From the NCBI GenBank assembly GCA_021464245.1, contig JADCRB010000071.1, positions 2,108,001 to 2,172,000 on the forward strand: 64,000 bases of DNA. Reading direction: 5' to 3'. Made by a program: the position numbers and the translations under genes. The notes beneath the pieces were generated by a model. It had not been told where the DNA came from. It worked only from the letters and a program-made list of their open reading frames with translations, and did not search any database. This DNA comes from Carallia brachiata (taxonomy: Eukaryota; Streptophyta; Magnoliopsida; Malpighiales; Rhizophoraceae). Positions 24,189-36,973 of the stretch are shown here, one piece after another. Every line of letters begins with the position of its first letter. The first letter of the stretch is position 1.

Positions 24189-25006
24189 TCGATGTTTTGC
24201 CATGCAATAATTGACCGCCGCCAAAAGATGGCATTTTGCAGGTCATTTTCAGATTTTTAAGGCCAGGATAATGGCCATTTGAGGAAAATATCAAAACCAT
24301 AATTCCAGCAAAACTTTTGCAGGAAAATATCGGCTGCTATTGCATAATCGCCCGCCAACCACAATAATACAGACATCTAAGTTTCTAAGGTATCAAATTG
24401 TGCTACAAGCAATATTTGCTGAAATCTGGACCAAATTCTGAAACGCAAGCCAATTAGCTCTGTGCAACACCTTCAGGCATTTCTGAAATAAACAATATCA
24501 TTGAAATTATCATTACTAAGTTCTGTTTCTTTTTTTTTTTTTGGCTAGTAGGGTAGGAAATATAAAATAAAGATAACTCTTTCAATTTTATAAATATTAT
24601 ACTTCTTCCATAAGATTAGAACTTAAACTTGAAATATAAATATCTAAGTTATTAGCGTGTGGAATGTCCCTCTTCTATTTTTATGGCGAAGAAACTTATA
24701 TTTAATGAGTAAACCTCAATCAAGTAAACAATGTCTATACACATAGATCAAATAAATAAAAACTTAAATCTTAAATATGAGTGATACATAAATTATTTGT
24801 TATGTGAAAATTCGAACTCATAACTTTGTATGTATTACCTACGCGCAAAACCATCTGGGTTATGATACTGCGGTTTTTAATTTAGTCCTAGGTGAGGTTA
24901 CATTAGTTATTGAAGAAAGAGAATAATATTCAAAATTTGAAAGCAGCGGCAATTTTTCACATGTAAAAACCCACCCAGGGAAGTGGATTCTTCAAGTATT
25001 ATTGGG

Positions 25007-25038
<32 letters not shown>

Positions 25039-26880
25039 TGGCTTCCTTTTGAAAGCATTCACAGGTAGAGAATAACGAGTGGGGGCACTGCAATGTAGAA
25101 GGTCTTTTTCTTATGTTTTCCGAAAAAGATATGGGGACAGAGAAAACAAGGGATGAGAGATTGAAAGTTGATGCTTATGCAAAAAAAAAATATATATATT
25201 TTCATTTTTATTACAAAAAAATTAGCATTATGTTGAAAAAAAAAAGTTAGTTACAATTGATCGCTCTCCCATCTCACATTTTTCTCTGTACAGGGACTTT
25301 TTTTTTTTAATTTTTTTTGCGGGGGCTGTGGATCATGTCCGGCCCAAAATGGTGATTAGGATTCCTACATATCGAACCCCCAAGACAAAACGCAAGCATT
25401 TGTACCCAGCCTGTGGCTACCTGGCATTGAATGTGTACGCCATGTCAGCACAAAGGACCCTTCTGATGCAGGGGTCCTAGGCTAATCCCATTATTCCTAG
25501 ATCATTTCAATGAGACTAATATGGCTAAGTTCATCAGTTTTTGTCATTAGTATGACTGGGAACCTGGCCCCTGCATTTAGCCAAGAGCAACTTGGCCATA
25601 TGCATCTCACCTGGCCATATATGACTGAGGAATCTAAAGGGCGATGAATACGAAACTAAGATAAATTCAGGATTGACTGCTTTACAGCTCATCTCTAGAG
25701 ACTAGAGAGCAGAACTGAGGCCAAAACGGTGAACTGAAGCCCACACATTTTGACAGGAATAATTAGTTTTCGACATTTTAATCGCATTGAACCTGTTTCA
25801 GTTTATGGTCCAAATAAGCCTGAACTCCCATATGCCACTTTCTATGTAACCCTGCTGGCATTCTGCCCGGCGTCAGTGCGCTGCAAACCAAATTCTAGCA
25901 AACTTGAGAGGAACATTCCGTTTCTTATAAAAATAAAAGGGAGATTCTGCTAGCCATACTCGCCTGTTCTGTTAAAACCTGATTTGCTAACAAGTGGCAG
26001 GCAGTCAGAGCTCGGAATAGAATGAGCACCCTATGGGTTGAATGTTATATGAATTCGGAACTAGGCGGCTTAGCTTTCCAGTGTGAGAGATGGTGTGACT
26101 GTAGAATTTGGACATGCATATACACTATGAGTAAAATGGGTGGAGGCAAAAGAAGGGTGCCAAATGGATATGAATCTTCCTGTTGCTTTTGAATTATTGC
26201 AAACGGAAATCAAAAACAAGGAAGAGAAGAATTTTTCTTGATGGGGTGTGCAACTTTATAAGGAATTGATGCCAAAAAATTTCACAAGTAGTGTTTTTCT
26301 GGACATTTGACTGCACCATATGGAACGGAACTACATAAAACCTATCCCAAGGAAGGTCTATTCGCAAGAAGTTCATTGATGGGTCCTTTTTTTTTTTTGT
26401 TAAAAAAAAGTTTAAGTAAGAGGAGATTACTCTGTTATAGAAAGCCGCAGGTTTCGAATAAAATTTACATTAGATTTATATTTCATTTATCAAAAAAAAT
26501 TATCAGTAGAACTTGAATCCCAAATTTTTCAAATCGAGGATGAAAGTCTCACCAATTGAGTCAACCTTCATCGGTATTGATGAGTCCATGTACGCACGTA
26601 ACACACGTGTTCAACTTTTCATTTACTTACTTCCCCTTATACAGCCTGCTTACTACAAACGGACTTGGAATCGCATAAAGCTTGTATCAAAAATGAATGT
26701 GTGCATGTATTGATTCTCAACTTTTGAAGTCCCATTCCTGGACAAAGAATAACTGAACAGGAAGAAGTAAGAGCAGTTAATCTTGATCTTCCAGAAAACT
26801 TAAGCAGAAAATCTGAAAGAAAGGCAATATAATGATAAGAAAATGCCAACAGCGGCCCCACAAGTGGACCTATCACTGGC
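24189..26880. other. Intergenic, no gene supported
   Basis: The stretch holds an (AG)n microsatellite at 25007-25030, poly-A and poly-T tracts, and a SINE-like fragment near 26.4-26.6 kb. The frame at 25750-25953 has no motif. Confidence 0.5.
26400..26590 (-). mobile_element. SINE-like tRNA-derived fragment
   Basis: Read on the minus strand, a GGTTGACTCAATTGGTGAG block (A-box-like) is followed by GGGATTCAAGTTC (B-box-like), in the order and spacing of tRNA-derived plant SINEs. The right side ends in A/T-rich DNA. The boundaries are not defined. Confidence 0.35.
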
Positions 26881-26891
26881 ATGGTTTAACA

Positions 26892-26900
26892 AGTATATAA
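26892..26900 (+). promoter_or_regulatory. TATA box of the RanBP2-type zinc-finger gene
   Basis: AGTATATAAG lies about 30 nt before an inferred transcription start near 26925. A leader exon would end at 27024 (CAG then GTCAGT) and rejoin at 27466, nine bases before the ATG, which gives a 5'UTR intron of about 440 bp. Confidence 0.5.
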
Positions 26901-27474
26901 GGGCTTCCTACTCAAACATCGAGCTCACCACTTGCATTGGCAATCTATTTACTCCTGCAGTATAGTTCAAATTTACTTTGCCTTTCAAACCTTGCATTCT
27001 TCCAGTCCTTCACTTCCCCTTCAGGTCAGTATCTGCTGTTTTTGCATACTTTCTGGTCTAAACACTGCGCTAACAGTTTGGGTATTCAACGTATAGCTTT
27101 TGAACCACAGCAAACCAAACCATAGACTGTTGAGTCCCATGATCAGGCATTCTATATGGCGCACACAGTGCTTTAAGAATGGGAAAAAAACCTGATTTTT
27201 GTCGCAAATTTGAATTCATACATTCTTGTCTCCAACTTACATGGAGCAGCTCCATTTTATCAAATTACAATACCACATGAATGCCCTCTGGTTTAGTTTG
27301 GTGCACTGAATAGAAGCTACAAGTATATCTGATTGTGGGCTACCTTGATGTCTGTTGTGTTACTGAGCTAATTGGCCCCGCAAGAATGAGGATAAGATAA
27401 GCATATTAGTCTTCACTTTTCTCTTAGGCATTTCTCTAACATACTGTTTTACTATTGATCATTAGGTTGAAAAA

Positions 27475-28405
27475 ATGAGCTGGACAGGAGGAGACTGGCT
27501 GTGTGCTGCATGCCAGCATCAGAATTTCAAAAAACGGGAAGCCTGCCAACGTTGCCAATACCCCAAGTATGGTGGTCCTGATGTAGCAACATATCTGTAC
27601 AACCGGACAGAGGTGTTAGCTGGGGACTGGTATTGCACTGCCATGAATTGTGGAATTCACAACTATGCTAGCAGGACAAGCTGCCACAGATGTGGTGCTC
27701 CGAAAAGTGATTACATCGGTGGTGGGTACGCAGGCAGCATCTATGGATCAGAGGGCAATTCTCCTCCTGGTTGGAAAACTGGTGACTGGATTTGCACAAA
27801 GTGAGTTGACATTGGCATTCTGCTTTCAGCAGTAAAGCTGAGATTAGTACGACATTGACATCATATGCAGATATCCTATATTCGTAACATATTGCTGCTA
27901 GTATGCCACTGAAATTAAATGCTACAGTTAGCCTGTAACACAGACTGCTTTTGGAATATGAAATACTGCAAAATTGAACACAGTCATTCTTAGTATGAGC
28001 TAATGGTATTGGTCAATGCATACATAGATCGCAGAAAACAATAACATCAAAGAAGTCAGCCTGCACTATCTATACATATAATGTTATATTTTCACGCAGA
28101 CACATACTGCATGCATATTTTTGCTTCTTAGCCCGCACGACCTAAAGCATACGAAATGAAACTCTGACATGACTGCACATTTGATTGCACAGGCTGGGAT
28201 GTGGCGTGCATAATTATGCTAGCAGGATGGAATGTTTCAAATGCAGAGCACCAAGGACATTGGTAGGGAATTCATATACTCGTCACATAGCCTTCTCTGT
28301 CATTCAATGTGTCTACATTTCAGTGTCCCAATTGACTTAAACTTTTGATATTTTCAGGTGGTGCAGTCTAACAAATTTCAGATAGAAGAGGATAGACAAT
28401 TCTGA
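27475..28405 (+). CDS. RanBP2-type (Zn-finger Ran-binding) triple zinc-finger protein
   Basis: Three exons (27475-27800, 28193-28262, 28358-28405) give 147 aa. There are three RanBP2/NZF zinc fingers of the form W-x-C-x2-4-C-x3-N-x6-C-x2-C. Finger 1 uses C10, C13, N17, C24 and C27. Finger 2 uses C54, C59, N63, C70 and C73. Finger 3 uses C107, C112, N116, C123 and C126, and it is assembled across the first intron (TK joined to LGCGVHNYAS). Arabidopsis relatives are small proteins made of the same fingers, and related animal fingers bind single-stranded GU-containing RNA. RNA binding here is inferred from the family. The third-exon junction is the least certain part: the short C-terminal tail VVQSNKFQIEEDRQF depends on a GTAGGG donor and a TTTTCAG acceptor. 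Without that splice the protein would continue differently for about 20 residues. Confidence 0.82.
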
Positions 28406-31340
28406 GCAATATCACACATTCCTCCTAATTTCTGATGATTCCGATTATTGTGCAAAGAAGAGCCTTTCTTTGCTTTCCTTATTTTGTAGATCAAATAAGA
28501 TTTAGCTTGATCTTCATCATGGTCAAAGACCCTTTTTCAAAAGCATTACAACGTAAATTGGGAAGGGTATGCCTTAAGTGTATGGTAAACTAAGTTCTTA
28601 CACGAAGCTTATGTAATCCTTCTATTTCTTGCTTTTGTCCCCAAAATTTTGTTTTCATTATTTTTCAAAACCACAAGATCATGATGCGGCCTGTCTATGC
28701 ATCTGGCGCAAAACATGCTTTTATATTTGTTGGTCCAAGGAATGTGTGGAAGTGGTTGCTAAGGCCAACTGCTATATACAAGTCTTGTTCAGAGCTTTGG
28801 ATTTAACCAATGATGAAATTAACTTTACAAAAAAAAAAAAAAAAACAGAAAAATGGGACATAAGATTCAAGGGATCTCAATGACTAGTTCACTTAAAAAT
28901 GACAGGCTAACTCTCAGAGTAATAATTTAAAATCCCTTTAAGCATCAAATCTCCATGAACCATAAAATATATATGCAGATAAGAACCTGATGCTCCTTCT
29001 CTAAAAGCATAAATTCAATGGCAAATTCAAAGTGAGTCACTTCCAGCTTTAGTTTCCATGCCTTTGCCCATCTCCTTCAGGTTTTGCACTCAAGTTTGGG
29101 CATCAAGTTTACTTAACATTGTTATCCCGTTACTAGCAAGCTCACTAGCACTTCTGTTGTACTTAGCAGGCCAAGAGACTGCCCATATACTGGCCTAACA
29201 GGCGGGACTGAGCCAGCTAGGAGCTTTGAACGCGTGTATAATTTCCTAGAAATTAGCATGGTGTATTGTGTATTACAATTTATTCATACGAGAGTTCTTA
29301 CATAGCCAAAAATTTAAGTAGAATTTAATAAAATTAACATCATACTTACATCGTTTTAAATTTTATATACTATTTTTTATTTATATAAAACTCAAAATGA
29401 TGTTATAATTACATCATTTTAAATAAATTTTAAATATATCATTCAGCTAACTATTTTTTTCCTATTCATAATAATTGGTTTTACAATGCCAAATATTTGT
29501 GGCCATAAAATAGAAATGTCTTTGTTCCTTAAATGCATTATATATTCCAAAGAGAAGTCCTCTGAAACCCAAAATTTATTTGAAATGAATAGTTCATCGT
29601 AAAAGAAATATATTTTATTTCTTCTTAACACTGAATTTTGGGTTCAACTAATGGGAATTGGGCCAAAAGAGGTGGCCACAAATAGAAATTATTTTGGAGA
29701 AAAAAAGTATATGTCAGAAAAAAAAAGTTACTGAAAGAATTTTCGTAATATAATGAGTTGAAAATTTTTTATAATTACATCAATTTATTATATAATAAAA
29801 AAATAATTTTTTTTATTATACTTATAACTAATATGATTAGGTAATAAATTTATATAATTACATTAGGAAAAATTTTAGCGGAAAATTCCTCCGGAATGGA
29901 GCCCATTACTTTTGTCAGTCATTGTCTCCCTTACATCTATCAATCAACTTCTTGAAATATTCTTGCGTTCCTCATCGCCGGCTGGATGTTACTAGCTCAC
30001 TTTGCAGGCGTCAATCAAATGCCCAACTTCTAAGTAAGTTCCCTTAACATAGGAAATGGAGGCCCAGATTTGTTAAACCAGTTGCACATGGAGGTGGCAA
30101 AAAGATCCTAAGCACTCATTTAACATGTTCCAAACCAAATTCAACTCAATTTGCATTAGCAAAAAGCCAAGGATGCATAATTCGGAAAACGTAAAATTAA
30201 AATAACTCAGATATAAAATGATTTAAAAGAAAATTAACTTGATGAACAACTTGATACAATTAAAATTCTAAAATTCAGAGTAACTGAATTCAAAAAGACT
30301 TGAGACCTAAAAATACTTACACAAAGTAACATATTTTGTCACTTTTAGTTGCACATATTGAGCCTTACTTCAAGGTTTTCGTGCACTAGTGTCTTTTTTT
30401 TTTTTTTAAGTAGAAGATTACCAAAGTAGAAAATATTATGAATTCAAATTCAAAATCGTAAAGATATAATCAAAAAATTAGGAAATAAGAAATCTTTGTC
30501 AAAGTTTGTAAACGGTGTGAAAATTGAATAATAATAATATAAAGTTAGATACTCAATTAATTTAAGCCGCATGTCTCATAAGGAGCAAAGATTTGAACTC
30601 CTACGCCGCCTCCTCACCCCCTCCTTCTCGTTTGAACTTGGACCCTCCCTTCTAAAACAAAAGAAAAAAAAAACTGCTATCGGGATTTAATTGGATAATA
30701 ATAAAAGTTTACATGTTAATCTCACATTTTGTCTAAAGATGATATTATAATTACAAAATCCAAACAAGTAGACTTTTTAATTATAATTATCACTTAGAAT
30801 AATAATTTAATATATTTATCATATGTTCAATCTCTGTCTAATTCTCACTTACAATGTTAGAGGCTTTGATTTTTTAAATTGTTCTCTTGACTTTTTTTTT
30901 TTTTCAAATTTATTAATACCACTTAGTCATTTATAAGAGATTCGTTTAGATTTAACGGTATTTGAATGATGAGTTTTTTCTTATATAATAAATTGAATGA
31001 GACAAACAAATAAAAATTATTTTAATTTTAATTCATAAATTTAATAATCGATACAATTGTGATAAATTTTATTTTGCGATCAAAAAACAGAAAAAAGGGA
31101 CCTTTTCGATTTACTAATCCGCACGTGTAATCTCCTAGGAAATTTACGAAATCTTTGGACGGTGGAGTGTATATCTCTCAGTAGCCGTTCAGGAATTAGG
31201 GTTACGAATTGTTAGGGTTTAAAAAAGAAATAATAATAATGAAGAGTAAACAACATGTCGTTGTTGGCCCTTCAATTGGGCGGCTAGGGTTTTTGACTCT
31301 TTTCTTCGAGATTTTCAGTTTCACAACGCACACAAAGAGA
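28406..31340. other. 3'UTR of the RanBP2-type gene, then intergenic
   Basis: The first few hundred bases are probably 3'UTR. After about 28.9 kb only AT-rich DNA and chance frames are seen. The last 150 bases before 31340 hold telobox-like TTAGGGTT and TTAGGGTTT motifs (31196-31220) and a CTAGGGTTT, which fit the promoter of the next gene. Confidence 0.5.
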
Positions 31341-31352
31341 CACCTATATATA
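31196..31352 (+). promoter_or_regulatory. Core promoter of the CCCH gene: telobox-like motifs and TATA box
   Basis: ATTAGGGTTACG and GTTAGGGTTTAA (about 31196-31222) resemble the plant telobox (AAACCCTAA on the other strand), common in promoters of growth-related genes. CTATATATAG at 31344-31353 is a TATA box. Transcription probably starts near 31380, and the leader carries an intron beginning at a GTAAGT near 31469. Confidence 0.5.
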
Positions 31353-31675
31353 GCACACACTTGCCAACAATTTATCATTCATTTTCAATATTCGTGTTGG
31401 AGCTTTTTTGTTTTCCGTAACATTTTTCATTATTGATTCTCCAAAAGTCTCGTCTGGGTGTCTCTGAAGTAAGTTTTCAAATTCTGTCTTTTTTCTTGTT
31501 CGATTTTTTTCCTCTTTCTTTAGCCCAAAATCTTGTTTTCGCCCCAATTTCCATCTGGGTTTTGTTACAATTTCTTCTTTTCGTTTTTTTCCTCCAAGAA
31601 GAATCGGTGTAGGATTGTTTCAGATTTTATGCTGTTTTGTTCTTCGATAGTTGCCTTCTTGAGGGTTTTTGTTTT

Positions 31676-31775
31676 GATTGTTTTTGTTTATGCATTGATT
31701 TCAATTAGGTTTATTGATTGGTTTTTGTTTGATTGTTTTTGTTTATACATTGATTTCAATTAGGTTTATTGATTG
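31676..31775 (+). repeat. 55-bp tandem duplication in the leader intron of the CCCH gene
   Basis: A 45-nt block GATTGTTTTTGTTTATGCAT... at 31676-31720 recurs at 31731-31775 with one difference (GCATTG against ACATTG), separated by GTTTTTGTTT. The period is 55 bp. It lies in the presumed 5'UTR intron upstream of the ATG at 31847. Confidence 0.8.
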
Positions 31776-31846
31776 CCCTATCAGATTGATTGCTGCTTTG
31801 ATATAACTGGGTTCAACTTCAACTGGAGGCTCGAAATTTTAGCAAA

Positions 31847-34105
31847 ATGAGTTACACATACCCTGAATCTCAAACTACTTTTCTGCCATTGTCTCCCTAT
31901 CAATCAGGCAGTGATGCAATTGCAATTGGTGTTTGGCCTCAATTCAGTGATGAACCAATTGATTTAGTTTCACAATCTGAACAACAGCAACCCCCTCAGA
32001 AAAGAGCCAGGAATTCTGAGGAAAACATGAATTCCAGGATGCCTCCACCAAACAACATCCCAGTCAATAAAGGAACAAACAACATCTTTTTCAAGACCAG
32101 GGTGTGTGCAAAGTTTAGGAGTGGCACTTGTAGGAATGGTGAAAATTGTAACTTTGCCCATGGGATGCAAGATTTGAGGTCCCCTCCACCCAATTGGCAG
32201 GAACTAGTAGGAGGAAGTGGAAGAGGTGAAGAAGATAGGTCGGCAGGGAATTGGGATGATGATCAGAGGATTATCCATAAGATGAAGATATGCAAGAAGT
32301 TTTATAATGGCGAGGAGTGTCCTTATGGAGATAGGTGTAATTTTCTTCATCAGAGTCCATCAAAGTTCAGGGATGATACAGCGAGATATAGGGAAAGTTC
32401 TGCAATTAGCATTGGAACGTCTGGGCCATCTGGGCAGTTAATGGGGCAAGGAAGTGGGTTTGGTGTTGAAGTTAATAGGCCAGCCAACAATGCTAGTTCA
32501 GATGCTTTTCGGATGACTGTGAAGCCTGTCTATTGGAAGACAAAGTTATGCACCAAGTGGGAGATTACGGGTCAGTGTCCCTTTGGCGAGAAATGTCACT
32601 TTGCTCATGGGCAAACAGGTATCTCGTGCTTTTTAAATTCTCTCACATATATGTTACTAAGATTTGTACCTGGGGCTTTCGTTCAGGTTCTATTTCCTTT
32701 CTACATGAATAAGGTGGCAACATTCACAAGATGCATGGACCTGGCATATCTTTATAACAGTTGAGATAGTGAACATAAAAGTGAATCAGAACACGAGAAC
32801 TATATGTTTAAAAACCTGTAGGAAATATTTTTCCTTTGTGTTTTTGCGCAAATATCTTCCTGGTTACCAAACCAGAGTTGAAATGGAATTTTCTTGTGAA
32901 TCTGTGATGCATTCTTTCATTTGGGATCTGTTTCACAAATTTTCAGGCACAATCTGTTTGAATCAAATGATGGGGAAAAAGGAAATTGGAAAAGAAAATT
33001 AGTGAGAACATTGATGTCTCTGTCAGTTGGGCTATGGAACTACTCTTCTGCCTAGATGGTTTTGAAGTTTCTTTTAGAGAGGTCTTCTGATTGCTTGGCG
33101 TAGTTATGCTATTCTGTGATATGTATAAATGCCTTTGTAGAATGCACATATTTGCATATGCACCTTTAATATGCAATTGGCTTGTGTTTAACCTTCTACA
33201 AAATTGCCCCAGGTCAAGTTTACTAGCAAGTTATGGGCAGGCAGACAGGGGGCCTGGATCCCGAGTTTCACATATATGTTATTGTTAGGTTGATATTGAT
33301 ACTGTGGGCAAAAGCATGCAATGGAGTAGTTTATATGTTAATTATTTTGTTTAACCTTCTCATTTACTTTTGCCGTTGATTTTTGTTTCCCTAAATGGTG
33401 ACCCCCTTGTTAACGGGAATGCTGTGTTACTTGATTTGCTATTCTTTGGGGAGAATACTTCACATGCAAATAACTTTCTAAGAAAAATTTTTAAAAATGT
33501 TAAGCTTTCAGTAATTGTCCTTTTGTAAGAGTAGATCACCTGTATGTCTACTGTGCGACATATTTTATTGGCTGAATGCATGGGTTTTTTAATTACTTAT
33601 TCATTTGTTTACATTTGACCATTCTCTAGACCTCATAGTGTGAGAGTCTTGTGCATTGAGACGCTCTTTTCTTTGGTACGGTATCTTTTAGAAAGAGTGA
33701 TGGTGCCTTCATTGACCTTTATACACTGCACAGGATTGAGGCTATGCCTCTCTGGTTTAGAGGGTCTAAACTGATTTTGATGGATGCTTAGAGTAATTGG
33801 AAGGCCAAGAGCTATTATTTTCTTATAAGTTTTAATTTGTATTGAACACAGAATTGCAAGCTTATGGTGGACGGACTGAAGGGGAAGCAGGGAGTGCAAG
33901 CGTTGTAGCAATCAAACAAACACCTCTTCCAGCTTATAACGAATCTCCAAGTATGGTTGCAAGTGTACCTGTAACAATTGATGAAGACCAGGGTAAGAAA
34001 TGTCTATTGAAGTGGAAAGGACCCAAGAAAATAAATCGTATCTATGGTGATTGGCTTGATGATCTCCCATTAGGGCACAACTTGACAAACCAGGTGGAGG
34101 GCTGA
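31847..34105 (+). CDS. CCCH-type triple zinc-finger protein (AtC3H12-like)
   Basis: Two exons (31847-32618 and 33852-34105) give 341 aa, joined in phase (HGQT then ELQAYGG). Three CCCH fingers are seen. Finger 1 is C87-x7-C95-x5-C101-x3-H105. Finger 2 is C149-x8-C158-x5-C164-x3-H168. Finger 3 is C235-x8-C244-x5-C250-x3-H254. A QKRAR basic patch at 51-55 may be a nuclear signal. The second exon ends in a conserved KWKGPKKINRIYGDWLDDLP-type tail. The layout matches plant proteins of the Arabidopsis C3H12 type. CCCH fingers of this spacing usually bind RNA, so a role in mRNA metabolism is likely but inferred. The intron is 1.2 kb. If it were retained, the frame would run to a stop at 32762-32764 and give a shorter protein that keeps all three fingers but loses the conserved tail. 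Confidence 0.85.
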
Positions 34106-34330
34106 GTTTGAGTTGACGAATCAATATGAGGTTTTTATAATATACTCTGCTAATTGATTCAAGAAATTTTGTGAGGTCTTTAGAACTTGGGCATTTGGTC
34201 TATACTCCGTTGGTTGTTTTTCAAAAGGCATAGAACTTGAGGAAATTGTTTTACCCTTTTACGTCTGCATTTATGCATTTCATTGATGAGTTATGCTTCC
34301 TCTGCTGAGAAGCAATTCCATAGCAAGTGA

Positions 34331-34336
34331 AATAAA
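34331..34336 (+). terminator. AATAAA polyadenylation signal of the CCCH gene
   Basis: AATAAA occurs about 225 nt after the stop codon in an AT-rich 3' region. It is the best candidate signal for the CCCH transcript. Confidence 0.4.
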
Positions 34337-34479
34337 ATTATGATTTTTATTTTTATTGGCAAGCCAAGAGCTTTGGGTACTTATTAGACTTGTACTCTTT
34401 TTCCATTACATGCGAATTTTATATTTTATGGTTGTGGAGATGTGGGAATGAAGGTTGAATAAGGAGAGAATCAACACCG

Positions 34480-34640
34480 CTTGAGTGGTTTGAGTGGTTA
34501 ATGACTTGGTTTTTGTTTGAGAAATTACGAGTTTGAGGTCGTATTAAATCAAGTGGTGGGACTAAATGTACTCAAGTTCCATTGGGCCTCGAATGGTCTA
34601 ACGATACTTGTTGGGCTTCAAGGTTTGTTTCTTATGGCTG
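34480..34640 (+). mobile_element. SINE-like tRNA-derived fragment
   Basis: TTGAGTGGTTTGAGTGGTTAA followed by ACGAGTTTGAGGTCG resembles the A and B boxes of plant SINEs. The downstream body is non-coding. Boundaries and target duplication were not found. Confidence 0.3.
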
Positions 34641-36147
34641 AATGTAGATAATCTAAACGATTAGTCTCCCTCTATATTACAAAGCAACTTCTTCAGCTGT
34701 GAACAGACTCTATCCTAGCAAGCAACACTATGTCAAGAATGATAATTTATCAATTTAGAAGTCCAAATAAACCAATGTAAACCTGTCGCGGATATGTTCT
34801 CCTGACAGCCTGAGAAATTGGAAAACCAATACTTTTAGCTTTAACTTATTAAAACCTCAATTACTGGCCATTCCAGCATATGGGTCAGCATTGACAACTA
34901 CAAAGGTGAAAACTTTCATGTTTAACAAAGGCCCAGAACCAAAGTAACAATGAAAAGACCGAAAATTTATGTTGAGGTTAATGATCTACCAGGGAGAGAG
35001 GACCTGCAGATGCGTAGAAATGCCGTTGGGTTTGAAGGTAAACCTGAATCTGATGAAGGCAGCAACAGGAGCAGCCAAAAGTGTGACCCAGACAGATGGA
35101 GATTTTGCCAATCTCTTTATGGCATTTGCCACGACACAGCATCAGGCGGCCATCAAAGCCGAACCGGTCGACGCCCGGTCTTGGTTTTATTTTTATTTTT
35201 CTTTACATTGGGCCGTGAACTACGAGGGAATCCAACACTTGGGTTAAACACAACTTCAAATTTGTGATTTTCCACACAAAAGCGAGGCCGCAACGATTAG
35301 TCTTCATTTATTATATTCCTTCAGCCTAAAGTGTCAAAATTCAGTTTATTCAGTCTTGTATGATATCTTTCTCGAAAAAAAAAAAAAGTCTTGTATGACA
35401 TCAGATAAAAAAATCAAACAAAGAAAACTCGAGCAAAAACTTGTATTAAATTTCCAAAAAATTTCCTCCGTTGAACAAGTTAAATTCACCTTTTCTGTGA
35501 TGTCTATTTTAAAATTTTCCTCTTAAACAAGTTAATTTTACATTATTTGTGGTGAAATTGTTTCTCTTTGTTTTTTTGTATGGAGGAAACAAGAAAGAAA
35601 GAGATCAATTTTGGCTGGGGTTTGGGTTGCGTGAAGCAGAATTGATTCTTATTTGTGGTGAATTGATTCTGTTCAATTTCTTTTTTACATACCTCATCTG
35701 AGAAATGTGATTATTTGGTGGTGATGCTCTTTACCGGTTGCGAAATTTTCTAAGCCCCATAACTTCTCTCTCCCCCTCTCGAAATTTCTTCGATTCTTTT
35801 CAATTTCTCTTGCCCGACTAGTTTGTCTGCTCCTCGTCATTTTATTGGTTTCATTCTGTTCTTTTTTTTTTTTAAGGTTTTTCTTTTGTTGGAGTAAAAT
35901 AAAAACAAGGGATCAATTCCGTCAGATATTAGAGGAAGAAGGATCCAATCACGGTAATTGTTTACGGTTGTTGTTGTTCTATTATTGTTCTCTTGATTTG
36001 CTGTGTTGACATAGTTCTTTTATTTGCTTCTTAAATTAACTAATTACAAAATTGAATTCGGTTAATCAAAATTCTGTTTTCGATGCTTCTTAATGTCAAT
36101 TAATGGATTTTTTTTTTATGACAATTTTGATACTTCTAGTTAGTCTT
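34641..36147. other. Intergenic with short exon-like fragments
   Basis: Two overlapping plus-strand frames at about 34950-35270 look slightly protein-like but have no motif I recognise. The segment at about 35690-35765 (a GATTATTTGGTGGTGATGCT run) resembles intron sequence at 39835 and 41585 inside the FANCD2 relic. A GATTCTTTTCAATTTCTCTT stretch near 35793 recurs near 37451. So this DNA appears to be duplicated from, or to belong with, the relic locus. Confidence 0.45.
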
Positions 36148-36617
36148 AAATTGTTTTTAGAACCAGCCGATCCGATTAGTTTAACCGGTGACTAGACGAA
36201 AGTCTGGGCTGATTCATGTTATTTTTTTCTGTAAGAACCGAACCGGTCAAAACCGGTCAAAAATAGGTCAAAACTGATAAAAATTGGATAAAATCAGATC
36301 GATTGGACGAGTTCCAAGTAAATCAAAAATTTATAAATTATAATTTGACTCCCAATATTTATTTAAACTACAATTTAAGCTTTAAATTTAGTAAAATATT
36401 TTAATTTAATCTTAAATTCAATCAAAATTTTTAATTTAATCCTTAAAATAAAAAAATTAATATTTAATCAATATTTATAAATATTATTTTTTAATTACTT
36501 ATATATATATATATATATATTATATTATTAAATATCAGTCCAAATATCGGTTCAACCAATTAAATCTTGATTCACTGATATTTCTAATTCAATAATCAAT
36601 TCGATTCCGACAATTTG
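36148..36617. mobile_element. hAT-like MITE, GGTT/CCGG family, diverged copy 5
   Basis: This copy opens with AAATTGTTTTTAGAACC and closes with ATTCCGACAATTTG, which are degenerate versions of the family ends. It contains ACCGGTCAAAACCGGTC units, an AT-rich middle and an (AT)n run at 36501-36521. I could not find a convincing target duplication, which fits an older insertion. Confidence 0.55.
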
Positions 36618-36973
36618 ATCTAAATCCATATTTGTGTTTTAAAACAAAAAAAAAGTAGCAGGGTAAAGTGTCCCAATTAGTCACACACAAGCCATGGGCA
36701 ATTGACCCAACGGTCGCCGAAGGAAGATCTCTAAATGGCAAAAATGCCCCCAAGGACCCACGAAAGAAATCACCGACTCTCTTTTTTTTCCTTGTGGATA
36801 AATACCCCTACACGTTAAATTCCCTTGCTTCACGTAGAAAGCTGCCTTCAAACAGTTTTCTCACATCCCCTCCCTCCCAATGGTTATTTCTTTCTACTTA
36901 GAAAGAAGCAGAGGGAGGGAGACAGAGATATTTCTTTTCCATCTCTTTTTTTTTTTTTTTTTTTTTGTAGTCC

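Noticed and set aside
31970..32193. Minus-strand frames under the CCCH gene
   Set aside because: They are antisense shadows of the three-finger coding exon.
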